From: Candidatus Krumholzibacteriota bacterium
GTDB taxonomy: Bacteria; Krumholzibacteriota; Krumholzibacteriia; JAJRXK01
DNA: 52,552 bases
Direction of reading: 5' to 3'
Assembly (NCBI GenBank): GCA_029262065.1
Contig: JAJDAC010000058.1
Location: 1 to 52,552, forward strand
Shown: one piece after another, positions 25,131 to 33,161 of the stretch
Position numbering within the stretch: the first letter of the stretch is position 1
How the letters are laid out: each line of letters opens with the position of its first letter
Notes under the pieces: generated by a model
What the model saw: only the letters and a program-made list of their open reading frames with translations
What the model was told of the DNA's origin: nothing
Database searches by the model: none
Translations under genes and position numbers: made by a program

Positions 25131-25236
25131 GCGAACTCCTCGGGCAGGGTGGGACACTTTGAATATACGGAATCCGGCGCCCACGCGCGCGCTCGATCCG
25201 TTGCCTGTTTTACTGCAATGGGTTACCCGGGTGAAT

Positions 25237-25752
25237 CTAGCCCGTCGCCCGCAACATCTCGGTAATCCGCACCATGTGGTGATCGTCGTGTTCGGCCACG
25301 AAGAAGAAAAGATCCACGATGGTCATGGGCTTCTTCAATCGAGGGTGCAACGCGGTGTTGTTCAACGCCGCGGGGTCGAGCGCGTCCAACCGGCGCACGA
25401 TTCCCTCCCGCGCCCGCCGGAAGTCCGACAACACGCGCGGCATCTCACGTTCGTTGTGCCGTGCCTCGTGGGTCTTGCGGTTTTGCAGGTCAGCCGGTCG
25501 CAGGTCGGTGGTACCAGCCAACAAGTCGTCCAACCGACCTTCCCACAGGGGCTCCAGGTCGGTCAGGTGCGCAACGTTCTCCTGGATGGACCAGGTGTCG
25601 CCGACGCGTTGAACCAATCGATCGGACGCCACGTCGCGCACGCGCTCTTCGACGCGGGCGGGCACGCCGCGAATGCGTTCGACGATGTCGGGAAACGCTT
25701 CGGGGGGAAGTCCTAACTCGAACTCCCGATCAAACCAGCGACGAAGGGGCAT
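25237..25752 (-). CDS. DinB-family metal-binding four-helix protein
   Basis: This 171-residue protein has the DinB/YfiT helix-bundle pattern, with a His in QENVAHLTDLEPLWEGRL and a His pair in VAEHDDHHMVRI as the expected metal triad. The start is the ATG at 25752, with GGAG seven bases upstream. Members include thiol-S-transferases using bacillithiol or mycothiol, and many are uncharacterised. It may lie in the transcript running down from dnaB (50 bases). Confidence 0.8.
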   Translation of the reverse strand: MPLRRWFDREFELGLPPEAFPDIVERIRGVPARVEERVRDVASDRLVQRVGDTWSIQENVAHLTDLEPLWEGRLDDLLAGTTDLRPADLQNRKTHEARHNEREMPRVLSDFRRAREGIVRRLDALDPAALNNTALHPRLKKPMTIVDLFFFVAEHDDHHMVRITEMLRATG

Positions 25753-25802
25753 TGGTAACTCCTGGGTGGCTGGACGCGCAAACATGATATCACGAAACCG
25801 GG

Positions 25803-27188
25803 CTACATCTCTCCTGCCGACTGCTTCGCCAGGTTCGTGAACCGCGTGAACGCCCCGTCGAAGTGCAACTTGACCGTGCCAATAGGGCCGTTGCGCTGCT
25901 TGCCGATGATGATCTCGGCCAGGCCGGTCACCTCGGGATTGTCGGGCTCATAGACCGCTTGGCGGTATACAAACATGACCACGTCGGCATCCTGTTCGAT
26001 CGCGCCGGACTCACGTAGGTCGCTCAGCATGGGACGATGATCGCCGCCGCGCGACTCCACCGCACGTGACAGCTGCGACAACGCAATGACCGGCAAATTC
26101 AGATCCTTGGCCAACCCCTTCAGCGATCGACTGATGAGACTGATTTCCTGCTGGCGGTTTTCGGCGTTGCTACCGGTGGTCACCAGCTGCATGTAGTCGA
26201 TGATGATCATCTTCACGCCGTGCAACTGCGCCATTCGACGCGCCTTGCTGCGAAGCTCCATGAGGTTGATGCCCGAGGTGTCGTCGATGTAGATGGGCGT
26301 GTTGGTCAACTCGCTCAGCGCCTGGGTCAGGCGTGGCCAGTCGGTGTGCTTCAGGCGCCCGGTCCTTACCGCGTGGTTATCGAGCCGCCCCTGCGACGAG
26401 ATGAGTCGCATGACCAACTGTTCGCTGCTCATTTCCAGACTGAACACGCCCACCGGGAAGCGCCCGCCGTAGGCCTTGGCCGAATTGTAGGCCAGGTTCA
26501 GCGCGAAGGCGGTCTTGCCCATACTGGGTCGGCCGGCCACGATGACCAGATCGCTGGGCTGCATGCCACCGGTTTTCTTGTCCAGATCGGCGAAACCGGT
26601 AGGCACGCCCGTGAGCTCATCGCCCCGGTCGAACGCCTCCTGGATTCGCTTGAAGGTGACGGTGGCCAGGTCCTTCAGCGGTTGGAATCCCCGGCGCTCC
26701 GAGCGCTGGGCCAGCTGGAAAAGCTCGGTCTGGGCCTGGTCCAACAGGTCATCAGAGGCGCTGCCGGCCTCGTAGGCCTGGCGCGACACATGATGGCTGA
26801 CCCGGATGATACTTCGTAGACGCGACCGCTCGGCCACGATGCGCGCGTGGTACTGCAGGTTGGCGGGACTGGCGGGCACGTCCAGCAACTCGTCGAGCAC
26901 AGCGGGGCCACCGATTTCCTCCAACGCTCCGACGTTCTCGATTTCCACGGCCACGGTGACCACATCGGGCGGTTCGCCCCGTTGGGTCAAGCGTTCGAGC
27001 GCGGCGAACACAGCTTGGTGGCGCGGCGAGTAGAAGTCGTCGCTCTGGAGAACCTCGGTGGCCTCGCCGAGAGCTTCGGCACTACGCAGACATGCACTCA
27101 GCACCGCGCGCTCGGCATCGAGCGCCTGGGGCGGAGTACGATCTACTGGTAGATCACCGGCGGGTGACCGGTACTGCTCTCGTTTCAT
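25803..27188 (-). CDS. dnaB: Replicative DNA helicase DnaB
   Basis: This 461-residue hexameric helicase unwinds DNA at the replication fork. The N-terminal primase-interacting domain (PPQALDAERAVLSACL) is followed by a linker and a RecA-like domain. That domain has Walker A GRPSMGKTAFALN, Walker B MIIIDYMQL, and the C-terminal GAIEQDADVVMFVYR and LHFDGAFTRF. Length is normal and no intein is present. The promoter and a DnaA box lie upstream. Confidence 0.97.
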   Translation of the reverse strand: MKREQYRSPAGDLPVDRTPPQALDAERAVLSACLRSAEALGEATEVLQSDDFYSPRHQAVFAALERLTQRGEPPDVVTVAVEIENVGALEEIGGPAVLDELLDVPASPANLQYHARIVAERSRLRSIIRVSHHVSRQAYEAGSASDDLLDQAQTELFQLAQRSERRGFQPLKDLATVTFKRIQEAFDRGDELTGVPTGFADLDKKTGGMQPSDLVIVAGRPSMGKTAFALNLAYNSAKAYGGRFPVGVFSLEMSSEQLVMRLISSQGRLDNHAVRTGRLKHTDWPRLTQALSELTNTPIYIDDTSGINLMELRSKARRMAQLHGVKMIIIDYMQLVTTGSNAENRQQEISLISRSLKGLAKDLNLPVIALSQLSRAVESRGGDHRPMLSDLRESGAIEQDADVVMFVYRQAVYEPDNPEVTGLAEIIIGKQRNGPIGTVKLHFDGAFTRFTNLAKQSAGEM

Positions 27189-27212
27189 GCTTCCTCAGTT
27201 CGGCTGGTACCC

Positions 27213-27241
27213 ACTATACCGCTGCGAGGCGCAGCGGCCAA
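27213..27241 (-). promoter_or_regulatory. Predicted dnaB promoter
   Basis: On the minus strand TTGGCC (27236-27241) and TATAGT (27213-27218) are 17 bases apart. The spacer contains a GCTGCG/CGCAGC inverted repeat. The start codon is about 25 bases downstream of the -10. Confidence 0.6.
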
Positions 27242-27281
27242 TCGGGGGGCCGAAGAAGCTGGGGAGCAGTTGTGGAGAGAG

Positions 27282-27290
27282 TGTGGATAA
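27282..27290 (-). promoter_or_regulatory. Consensus DnaA box upstream of dnaB
   Basis: The minus strand reads TTATCCACA, the perfect 9-mer DnaA-binding sequence, about 40 bases upstream of the predicted -35 of dnaB. A weaker related 9-mer lies at 27270-27278. Control of dnaB by DnaA is plausible. A single box is not evidence of an origin. Confidence 0.6.
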
Positions 27291-27431
27291 CTCGACCGAA
27301 CCGCTCGCTGGGCGCTACGTTTGCGGCGCCTCGGAATTGAAGCGAACCTCCCGCATCCGATACCGCCCAACGTTGCGGTTGTCGAGTTGAAGGACGCCAG
27401 ACAAGGGGGGTGCGCCCAGCGCCCTTCGCAA

Positions 27432-28994
27432 TCAGGGTCGTGCGGAGGCCGGGGCTGTGACGACATTTTCGGCGGAGATTCCCTCGCGGTAGATCGGCAG
27501 CCGCATTTTCCACAGGAAGCCGTCGTAGTAGAAATGGATCATCGACTGGAAGATCCCCCAGTAGAAGATCCACCGGCGCGCGCTGACGCCCGCCAGTTTG
27601 ACGCCCGAAGCCTCGGTAAAGTAGTAACGGCCGTAGTAGGCGCCGAAGAAATACACAGCGAACAGCAGGAGCAGAAAGCCGCCGTACGCCAGAGCGGGCT
27701 GACTGAGCACCCTCTGCAACAACGGCCGGTGCCCCAGGTTCTGGCCGTACCGCTTTCGGTTGAACGCCCAGACGAACACCATGTATTCCACCGCGTGGGT
27801 GAATACGTAGGCCATGGCCACCTTGGCCGGATGGAATACGAAAAAGCTCATGGGCAACAAGGTGAGCCCAGCCGCGATGGACAGGCGTGGCACGTTGCGC
27901 AGACGGTGGTTCTTCCATTCGTGCCACAGGAACAGCCCCGCGCTACCCACGATGAGCGCAATCGCCGGAGGCAGAATGTAGGGCTGAACCGCCTGCATGC
28001 CGTCGATCAGCGGCATGGTATTGGAGGCAATCGTGGGGCCGTGCTCGAGCAGGAGGTCACGGTTGGCCGGTCCCAGCCACACCAGGTAGAACGGCAACCA
28101 GGCAAAGACGAACAACCGGTCGACCCACCAGGGCACGTCGGTCGCTCCGCTGGCCATGCATTTGGCGTTGTAAAGGCGCATGATGCCGAACTTCTGCATG
28201 TGGATGTGCCATAGGTTCCACAACACGGCCAGGAAAGCGGCGTTCCGAATGAGGACCTTCAATTCGAACGGCTTGGCCGTGGGCCAGACACCGAGGGTCG
28301 CGTCAGCAACCGCCAACATCGCCAGCGTGGTTGCCAGCGCAAGAACCAGCGGCGTCCAACGCCATGCCGGCGTGGGTGCAACCAGCTGACCATCGCGACT
28401 GGACCGCGCCCCCGCTCCCATGGCAAACGCCAGAACCGAGGCAGCCACCAGCCAGAGCCAACGGCCATGCGCGCCAACCCCGGCCACTCCGCCGGACATC
28501 TGCCACTCGGCAATGGCCAACGTGGCCAGCGGAGCCAGCCCCAACATCAGCCACTCAGCGCCTACTTTGTATCCCCTGCGTCCCAGTACGACAGCCTGCG
28601 TGGCCAGCACGAAAGCCAGGCCAAGAATCGCCATGTCAACGGGAGTGACGGTTCGCAACGCAACCGCGGTGCCCCAGAGCCAGGGACTGGCGAAGAACGC
28701 CGCGAACATGAGTACCGGTGCCACGATGAATCGTCCGGGATACTGCGCAAACACCTCGCGGTCCATGTACACGTAGGGCAGCGTGAAATGCCGATGCGCG
28801 AAGTTGGCCGTCATGATGAACAGGTACATGCCGACGTAGTCCACGGGGTGGCGCACGCCAAAAAACGCCAACGGAATGAGCACCCACAGCCAACTGAAAT
28901 GGTAGGCAGAAAAATCAATGAACGGGGAAATGTGCCAGGGCGTCGGGCCTTCGGCGGGGCGAAACCAGCGCGAAACGCCGGTCAACGCTGTCAT
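27432..28994 (-). CDS. Polytopic membrane protein with conserved histidine motifs
   Basis: This 520-residue protein has about ten or more hydrophobic helices. Histidine-rich motifs stand at helix ends: NFAHRHFTLPYVYMDRE, WHIHMQKFG, THAVEYMVF and HFYYDGFLWKMR. Their spacing recalls membrane di-iron or carotenoid-cleaving (Brp/Blh-type) enzymes, but I cannot name a family with confidence. Its ATG overlaps the stop of the upstream uracil-DNA glycosylase gene by 4 bp, and it ends the rpoZ-coaBC-udg operon. A metal-dependent lipid or isoprenoid oxidoreductase is one possibility. Confidence 0.75.
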   Translation of the reverse strand: MTALTGVSRWFRPAEGPTPWHISPFIDFSAYHFSWLWVLIPLAFFGVRHPVDYVGMYLFIMTANFAHRHFTLPYVYMDREVFAQYPGRFIVAPVLMFAAFFASPWLWGTAVALRTVTPVDMAILGLAFVLATQAVVLGRRGYKVGAEWLMLGLAPLATLAIAEWQMSGGVAGVGAHGRWLWLVAASVLAFAMGAGARSSRDGQLVAPTPAWRWTPLVLALATTLAMLAVADATLGVWPTAKPFELKVLIRNAAFLAVLWNLWHIHMQKFGIMRLYNAKCMASGATDVPWWVDRLFVFAWLPFYLVWLGPANRDLLLEHGPTIASNTMPLIDGMQAVQPYILPPAIALIVGSAGLFLWHEWKNHRLRNVPRLSIAAGLTLLPMSFFVFHPAKVAMAYVFTHAVEYMVFVWAFNRKRYGQNLGHRPLLQRVLSQPALAYGGFLLLLFAVYFFGAYYGRYYFTEASGVKLAGVSARRWIFYWGIFQSMIHFYYDGFLWKMRLPIYREGISAENVVTAPASARP

Positions 28995-29830
28995 GACTCT
29001 TTCTCCATGAGCTCATCGTAGAGCGACCGAAGCTGCTGGACGTCTTCCCACGTGGGCCGTTTCCAGTTGGGATTCCGTAGCAGGGCTGCTGGGTGGTAGG
29101 TGACCATGGTGGGGATACCGTGGTAGTCGTGGACCCGTCCGCGCATCTTGCCCAGCGACTCCTTGGACTTCAGGAGCGTATGCGCGGCGTGCCTACCGAG
29201 CGCACAGATGATCTTGGGCTGGATGATATCCAGCTGCTGCAAGAGGTACGGCTCGCATTCCACTACCTCTTCCGGGCGCGGATCGCGATTCTCCGGCGGG
29301 CGACACTTCAACACGTTGCAGATGTAGACGTCGTCGCGACCGAAGCCAATGGCCCCCAGAATCTTGGTCAGCAGTTGTCCGGCCATGCCCACGAACGGCT
29401 CGCCCTTCATGTCCTCGTCGCGCCCCGGTGCTTCGCCTACCACTACCAGGCCCGCATTGGGGCTGCCCACACCAAACACGGTGTTGTTGCGGGTTTCATG
29501 CAGGCTGCATTTGGTGCACACCGAGACCTTCTTGGCGTCCAACTCGGCCAGGGCACGCGCTTTTTCGTCGGCGCTCCGAGTACCCGCCGCCACCCTGACC
29601 CGAGGTTGTGCCAGAACAGATTCGGGTTCGGGGTCAATCGAGGCACCGCGGCCTTTGGGCGCGGACTCCGGCGTCGCACTGGTGGCCGGCGTGGTTGGCG
29701 CGGCCGGCGCGGTGTCGCGCGAGGCGGCAATGCGCTGTGCATCGACGTACATGGAATGCACACCGCTTTCCTGAGCCTGCTCCAGGTACTTGCGCAAGTC
29801 AGCTACAATATTGTCCGCACGGCGATTCAT
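28991..29830 (-). CDS. Family 4-type uracil-DNA glycosylase (iron-sulfur)
   Basis: This 279-residue protein removes uracil from DNA. The active-site motif GEAPGRDEDMKGEPFVG is typical of family 4, and TYHPAALLRNP is the leucine-loop motif. Four Cys suit a 4Fe-4S cluster: CTKC, then LKCRPPENRDP and a Cys 16 residues later in ECEPYLL. An N-terminal Pro/Ala-rich extension (about residues 25-80) is unusually long. Start at ATG 29830; it overlaps coaBC by 4 bp. Confidence 0.9.
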   Translation of the reverse strand: MNRRADNIVADLRKYLEQAQESGVHSMYVDAQRIAASRDTAPAAPTTPATSATPESAPKGRGASIDPEPESVLAQPRVRVAAGTRSADEKARALAELDAKKVSVCTKCSLHETRNNTVFGVGSPNAGLVVVGEAPGRDEDMKGEPFVGMAGQLLTKILGAIGFGRDDVYICNVLKCRPPENRDPRPEEVVECEPYLLQQLDIIQPKIICALGRHAAHTLLKSKESLGKMRGRVHDYHGIPTMVTYHPAALLRNPNWKRPTWEDVQQLRSLYDELMEKES

Positions 29831-31104
29831 GCGCGATTCGCTTTCGTGGGAGCGGGGCTTTCGGTAAACAAGGCGATAGCCCGCTCGAAAATGTGCCGCG
29901 AAAGCTGGCGCTTGGAAGCCGGCGCCAACCATTCGCCGTGACCGGATCGGTCGACCAGGTAGATACGATTGCGGTCTCCCTCGAACCCTTCACCGGGGCG
30001 ATCGGCGCGATTGCCGCACACCAGATCGCAGTGTTTGCGCGCGAGCTTCGCGCTGGCCTGGGTCTCGACTTCGGCGTCACTGCCGGTCTGCAGGGCGAAC
30101 CCAATGAGACACTGTCCTGTGTCGCGGGCAGCACCCAGACCGGCCAGGATGTCCGGCGATGCTTCCAGCTGAATGTCGGGTACACCGTCGTCCTTCTTCA
30201 GTTTCTGTTTGGCTGGATCGACCACCCGATAGTCACTTACCGCCGCCGCCATGGCGATCATGTGGGCCGAAGGGGCGTGGTGTTTCACCAGTTCGCCCAG
30301 CGACGCCGCGGTTTCGAAACGATGGACGTCGACCCCCATGGGGTCGCTCAGATCGCCGGGGCCCAGGAGCAGGGTAACCTTCGCACCCAGGTCACGCGCC
30401 GCTTCGGCCAAGGCAATACCCATGCGGCCGCTACTGCGATTACCAATGAACCGCACGGTGTCGATGGGTTCGCGCGTGCCGCCGCCGGTAATCAACACGT
30501 GGCTGCCGCGCAAAGGACCCGGCGCCAGCTGGTCGATCACGGCGCGCGTGATTTCCTCGGGTTCGGCCATGCGGCCCTCGGCCACGGTACCGCAGGCCAA
30601 GAAGCCGGTACCCGGCTCCACCACGTGCACGCCGCGCGAACGCAGAACCTGAAGATGTTCCTGGTTGGGAGGGTTCGACCACATGCGATCGTTCATGGCC
30701 GGCGCCACCAGAAGCGGTACATCGGTAGCGGTAACCAGGGTGCTCGGTAGGTCGTCGGCCAGCCCCAGCGCCATCTTGGCCAGGAAATTCGCGGTGGCCG
30801 GAGCCACCACTACCGCATGCGCTTCACGCGCCCACTGGATGTGGTCGAGCGGATCCTCACCGCCGGTACCCCAAAGGGAGGTTCCCACGGCCTGACCGCT
30901 CAACGCCTCGAATGTCATGGGGGCCACGAACCGTGTAGCCGAGTCGGTCATGGCCACACGCACCGAGCAACCGGCGTCCATGAGACGCCGAACCAGGGTG
31001 CAACTCTTGTAGGAAGCAATGCCGCCACTGACCAGCAGTAGCACCCGTTTGCCACGAATGGAATCGGCGGGAGCTGGCGTTTGATCTGGCTTGAAGGCGG
31101 GCAT
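29827..31104 (-). CDS. coaBC: Bifunctional phosphopantothenoylcysteine decarboxylase/synthetase
   Basis: This 425-residue protein carries out two steps of coenzyme A synthesis. The N-terminal flavoprotein decarboxylase half has VSGGIASYK, HIQWAREA and PAMNDRMW, plus the Cys-bearing flap GFLACG. The C-terminal synthetase half has ITGGGTREPIDTVRFIGNRSSG. It is preceded by rpoZ at 8 bp and overlaps the downstream glycosylase gene. An omega-coaBC pair is common in bacteria. Confidence 0.96.
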   Translation of the reverse strand: MPAFKPDQTPAPADSIRGKRVLLLVSGGIASYKSCTLVRRLMDAGCSVRVAMTDSATRFVAPMTFEALSGQAVGTSLWGTGGEDPLDHIQWAREAHAVVVAPATANFLAKMALGLADDLPSTLVTATDVPLLVAPAMNDRMWSNPPNQEHLQVLRSRGVHVVEPGTGFLACGTVAEGRMAEPEEITRAVIDQLAPGPLRGSHVLITGGGTREPIDTVRFIGNRSSGRMGIALAEAARDLGAKVTLLLGPGDLSDPMGVDVHRFETAASLGELVKHHAPSAHMIAMAAAVSDYRVVDPAKQKLKKDDGVPDIQLEASPDILAGLGAARDTGQCLIGFALQTGSDAEVETQASAKLARKHCDLVCGNRADRPGEGFEGDRNRIYLVDRSGHGEWLAPASKRQLSRHIFERAIALFTESPAPTKANRA

Positions 31105-31112
31105 CAGCCGCG

Positions 31113-31415
31113 TCAGCCGGGCGCTCCGGGCACCTCGGCTCCGGGCATTTCAGCGTCGAGCATTCCCTCGGCGGCCTCGAGCATGGCCTCCTGGCGATCT
31201 TCCTCGCGGCGCTCGCGGGCGTCGAAATACTCAACCTTGTTGTCTATCAGACGCTCTACCGCACGCGACGTGATCTTGGGCTCGGGCGCGTCGGGGTCGT
31301 CGTCGCTGGGCCGAAGCGACTCGTTCAGCCGGCGACACTCCAGGGCGATCACCCGGATGGCCTCGAACTTGTTGGGAATGTGGTCCAGGATCTTGTGAAC
31401 GGGAATGTAGGTCAT
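31113..31415 (-). CDS. rpoZ: RNA polymerase omega subunit
   Basis: This 100-residue protein has the omega core NKFEAIRVIALECRRLNE and ITSRAVERLIDNKVEYFD. Omega helps assemble RNA polymerase by binding beta-prime. GGAG lies six bases before the ATG, and a predicted promoter is about 85 bases upstream. The acidic, Glu/Met-rich tail is longer than the minimum. Confidence 0.92.
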   Translation of the reverse strand: MTYIPVHKILDHIPNKFEAIRVIALECRRLNESLRPSDDDPDAPEPKITSRAVERLIDNKVEYFDARERREEDRQEAMLEAAEGMLDAEMPGAEVPGAPG

Positions 31416-31500
31416 CGATTCTCCTGAACCAAGTTCTTGTGGGGGAACGACTTAAGTGCGTTCGCGCGTCGACCGGGCGTGTTGAGGCGGCTGACCAGTC

Positions 31501-31529
31501 AATATAGAGGTCCGTGTGCCCCGGGGCAA
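31501..31529 (-). promoter_or_regulatory. Predicted promoter for rpoZ-coaBC-udg operon
   Basis: On the minus strand TTGCCC (31524-31529) and TATATT (31501-31506) are 17 bases apart. The site lies in the gap between gmk and rpoZ. Confidence 0.65.
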
Positions 31530-31578
31530 GGGCTTCGAGCGGGGTTGGCGCACCCACTTTCAACGATCCCCGGGCTCC

Positions 31579-32184
31579 CTAGAGCGGGGGGTCTATCCAC
31601 CGGTCGCGCCGCAGACCCTCGGCTACCAGGATCGCCCCAAGCTGGGCCCGAGCCAGCTCGGAATCGTCGTTCACGATGTAGTACCCGTAGTGATGCACCT
31701 GGGTCAGCTCGTCGTGGGCATTCTCGAGCCTGAGCGCTATCGATTCGTCGCTCTCGGTACCTCGTTTGCGAAGACGACGTTCCAGCTCTTCCCAACTGGG
31801 CGGAAAGACGAACACCGACACGACCCGATCTCCGTAGTAGTCGAGCACCTGTACGCCACCCTGCACGTCGATATCAAGCACGGGAATCCGGCCCGAGGCC
31901 AGGAACGCTTCGACGTCGGCGTGGCGGGTACCGTACCGACGACCGTGCACGTGGGCCCACTCCACGAATGCACCCTGGTCTACCTGCTGGGTGAACTCGG
32001 CGTCGGAAATAAAATGATATTCGCGACCGTCGACTTCGCCTTCACGCGGATCACGGGTGGTACAAGACACGGAAAAGCCCAGCTGGGGGCAATCAAGCAC
32101 GGTGGGCTGCACGAGCGTGCCCTTTCCAACCCCCGAGGGACCCGAAATCAACAGTACATAGGGATGCGCGATGTTCAGTTCCAC
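31579..32184 (-). CDS. gmk: Guanylate kinase
   Basis: This 201-residue enzyme phosphorylates GMP to GDP. The P-loop LLISGPSGVGKGTLV, the GMP-binding CTTRDPREGEVDGREYHF and LDIDVQGG are all present. The start is a GTG at 32184, with GGAG about nine bases upstream inside the end of yicC; the genes are 6 bases apart. The yicC-gmk pairing is widely conserved. Confidence 0.95.
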   Translation of the reverse strand: MELNIAHPYVLLISGPSGVGKGTLVQPTVLDCPQLGFSVSCTTRDPREGEVDGREYHFISDAEFTQQVDQGAFVEWAHVHGRRYGTRHADVEAFLASGRIPVLDIDVQGGVQVLDYYGDRVVSVFVFPPSWEELERRLRKRGTESDESIALRLENAHDELTQVHHYGYYIVNDDSELARAQLGAILVAEGLRRDRWIDPPL

Positions 32185-32190
32185 GCCAGA

Positions 32191-33063
32191 TCACTCCAGG
32201 TTCTGGATCTGCTCACGAAGGCTCTCGATTTCTTCCTTGAGCTGCAACACCGCCCGGGTGATTTCGAGGTGGGTGGTCTTGCTACCGATGGTATTCACTT
32301 CGCGATGCATTTCCTGCAACAAGAAGCCCAGACGCTTTGCCACCGGCTTGTCCGATCCCATGGCCTCCCCGTACTGCGTCAGGTGACTGTCGAGCCGCTC
32401 GATCTCCTCGGTAATGTTCGCCTTGTCGGCCAGCAACGCAATCTCGCCAGCCAGACGCGTTGGGTCGACAGCATCGGCCGCGCCCAGCTTGGCCAATCGG
32501 TCGTTCAGACGCTGTTGGATTTCTTGGGGCACCTGCTCCGCGTGCTCGCCAACTGTTTTCAGCGACACCCGCATGGTCTCCAGGCGACCATTCATCTCTC
32601 GCGCCAGAGCGGCTCCTTCGTTGGAACGCATGGTGTCGTAGCCCTTCATGGCTTGATCCACGGCCGAATTCAACAGCTCGTCGAGGGTAGTGGCGGGAAC
32701 CTCAGCTTCGCAGAGAATCATCGCGTCGGGCATGGAAAGAAGCTGATGCACGGTCATTTCATCGGACAGGCCGTACTTCTTGGCGACGGCTCGACTGCGC
32801 TTCATGTAGCTATCCAGGAATTCGTCGTTCACACGAATTTCGAGTTCGGATTTGGCCAGTTCCAGATCCACCGAAACCGAGACGCGGCCGCGATCCAGGC
32901 TGTCGGACAGCTTCTTGCGCAGCGCCACCTCGCTGTCGGACAACGAGCTGGGCAACTTCAACGCAATGTCGAGGAAACGGTGGTTCACCGACCTCACGTC
33001 CACGCGTATTGTCACGTCGCCCTCACGGGCGATGCCCGTGCCGATTCCCGTCATGCTGCGCAT
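32191..33063 (-). CDS. yicC: YicC-family endoribonuclease
   Basis: This 290-residue protein starts MRSMTGIGTG, with GGGAGG five bases upstream, so the 18-residue longer frame is rejected. The YicC N-terminal SVNHRFLDIALKLPSSLS and the C-terminal KRLGFLLQEMHREVNTIGSK with VLQLKEEIESLREQIQNLE (coiled coil) match the family. E. coli YicC is an RNase acting on small RNA. It is the first gene of the yicC-gmk pair and divergent from the rqcH homolog. Confidence 0.92.
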   Translation of the reverse strand: MRSMTGIGTGIAREGDVTIRVDVRSVNHRFLDIALKLPSSLSDSEVALRKKLSDSLDRGRVSVSVDLELAKSELEIRVNDEFLDSYMKRSRAVAKKYGLSDEMTVHQLLSMPDAMILCEAEVPATTLDELLNSAVDQAMKGYDTMRSNEGAALAREMNGRLETMRVSLKTVGEHAEQVPQEIQQRLNDRLAKLGAADAVDPTRLAGEIALLADKANITEEIERLDSHLTQYGEAMGSDKPVAKRLGFLLQEMHREVNTIGSKTTHLEITRAVLQLKEEIESLREQIQNLE

Positions 33064-33161
33064 GTGTGCCTCCCTGCCCCAATGTCCAGTACAATGCAAC
33101 GTACGAGAGGTTGGCACGCGATCGGCCCGGGTGCAACTTTACTTCCACGAAAGCCCAAGGT

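Noticed and set aside
1367-25235. Shared 13-mer TTACCCGGGTGAA at 1367-1379 and 25223-25235
   Set aside because: Several chance 13-mer matches are expected in a window this size. There is no shared gene context.
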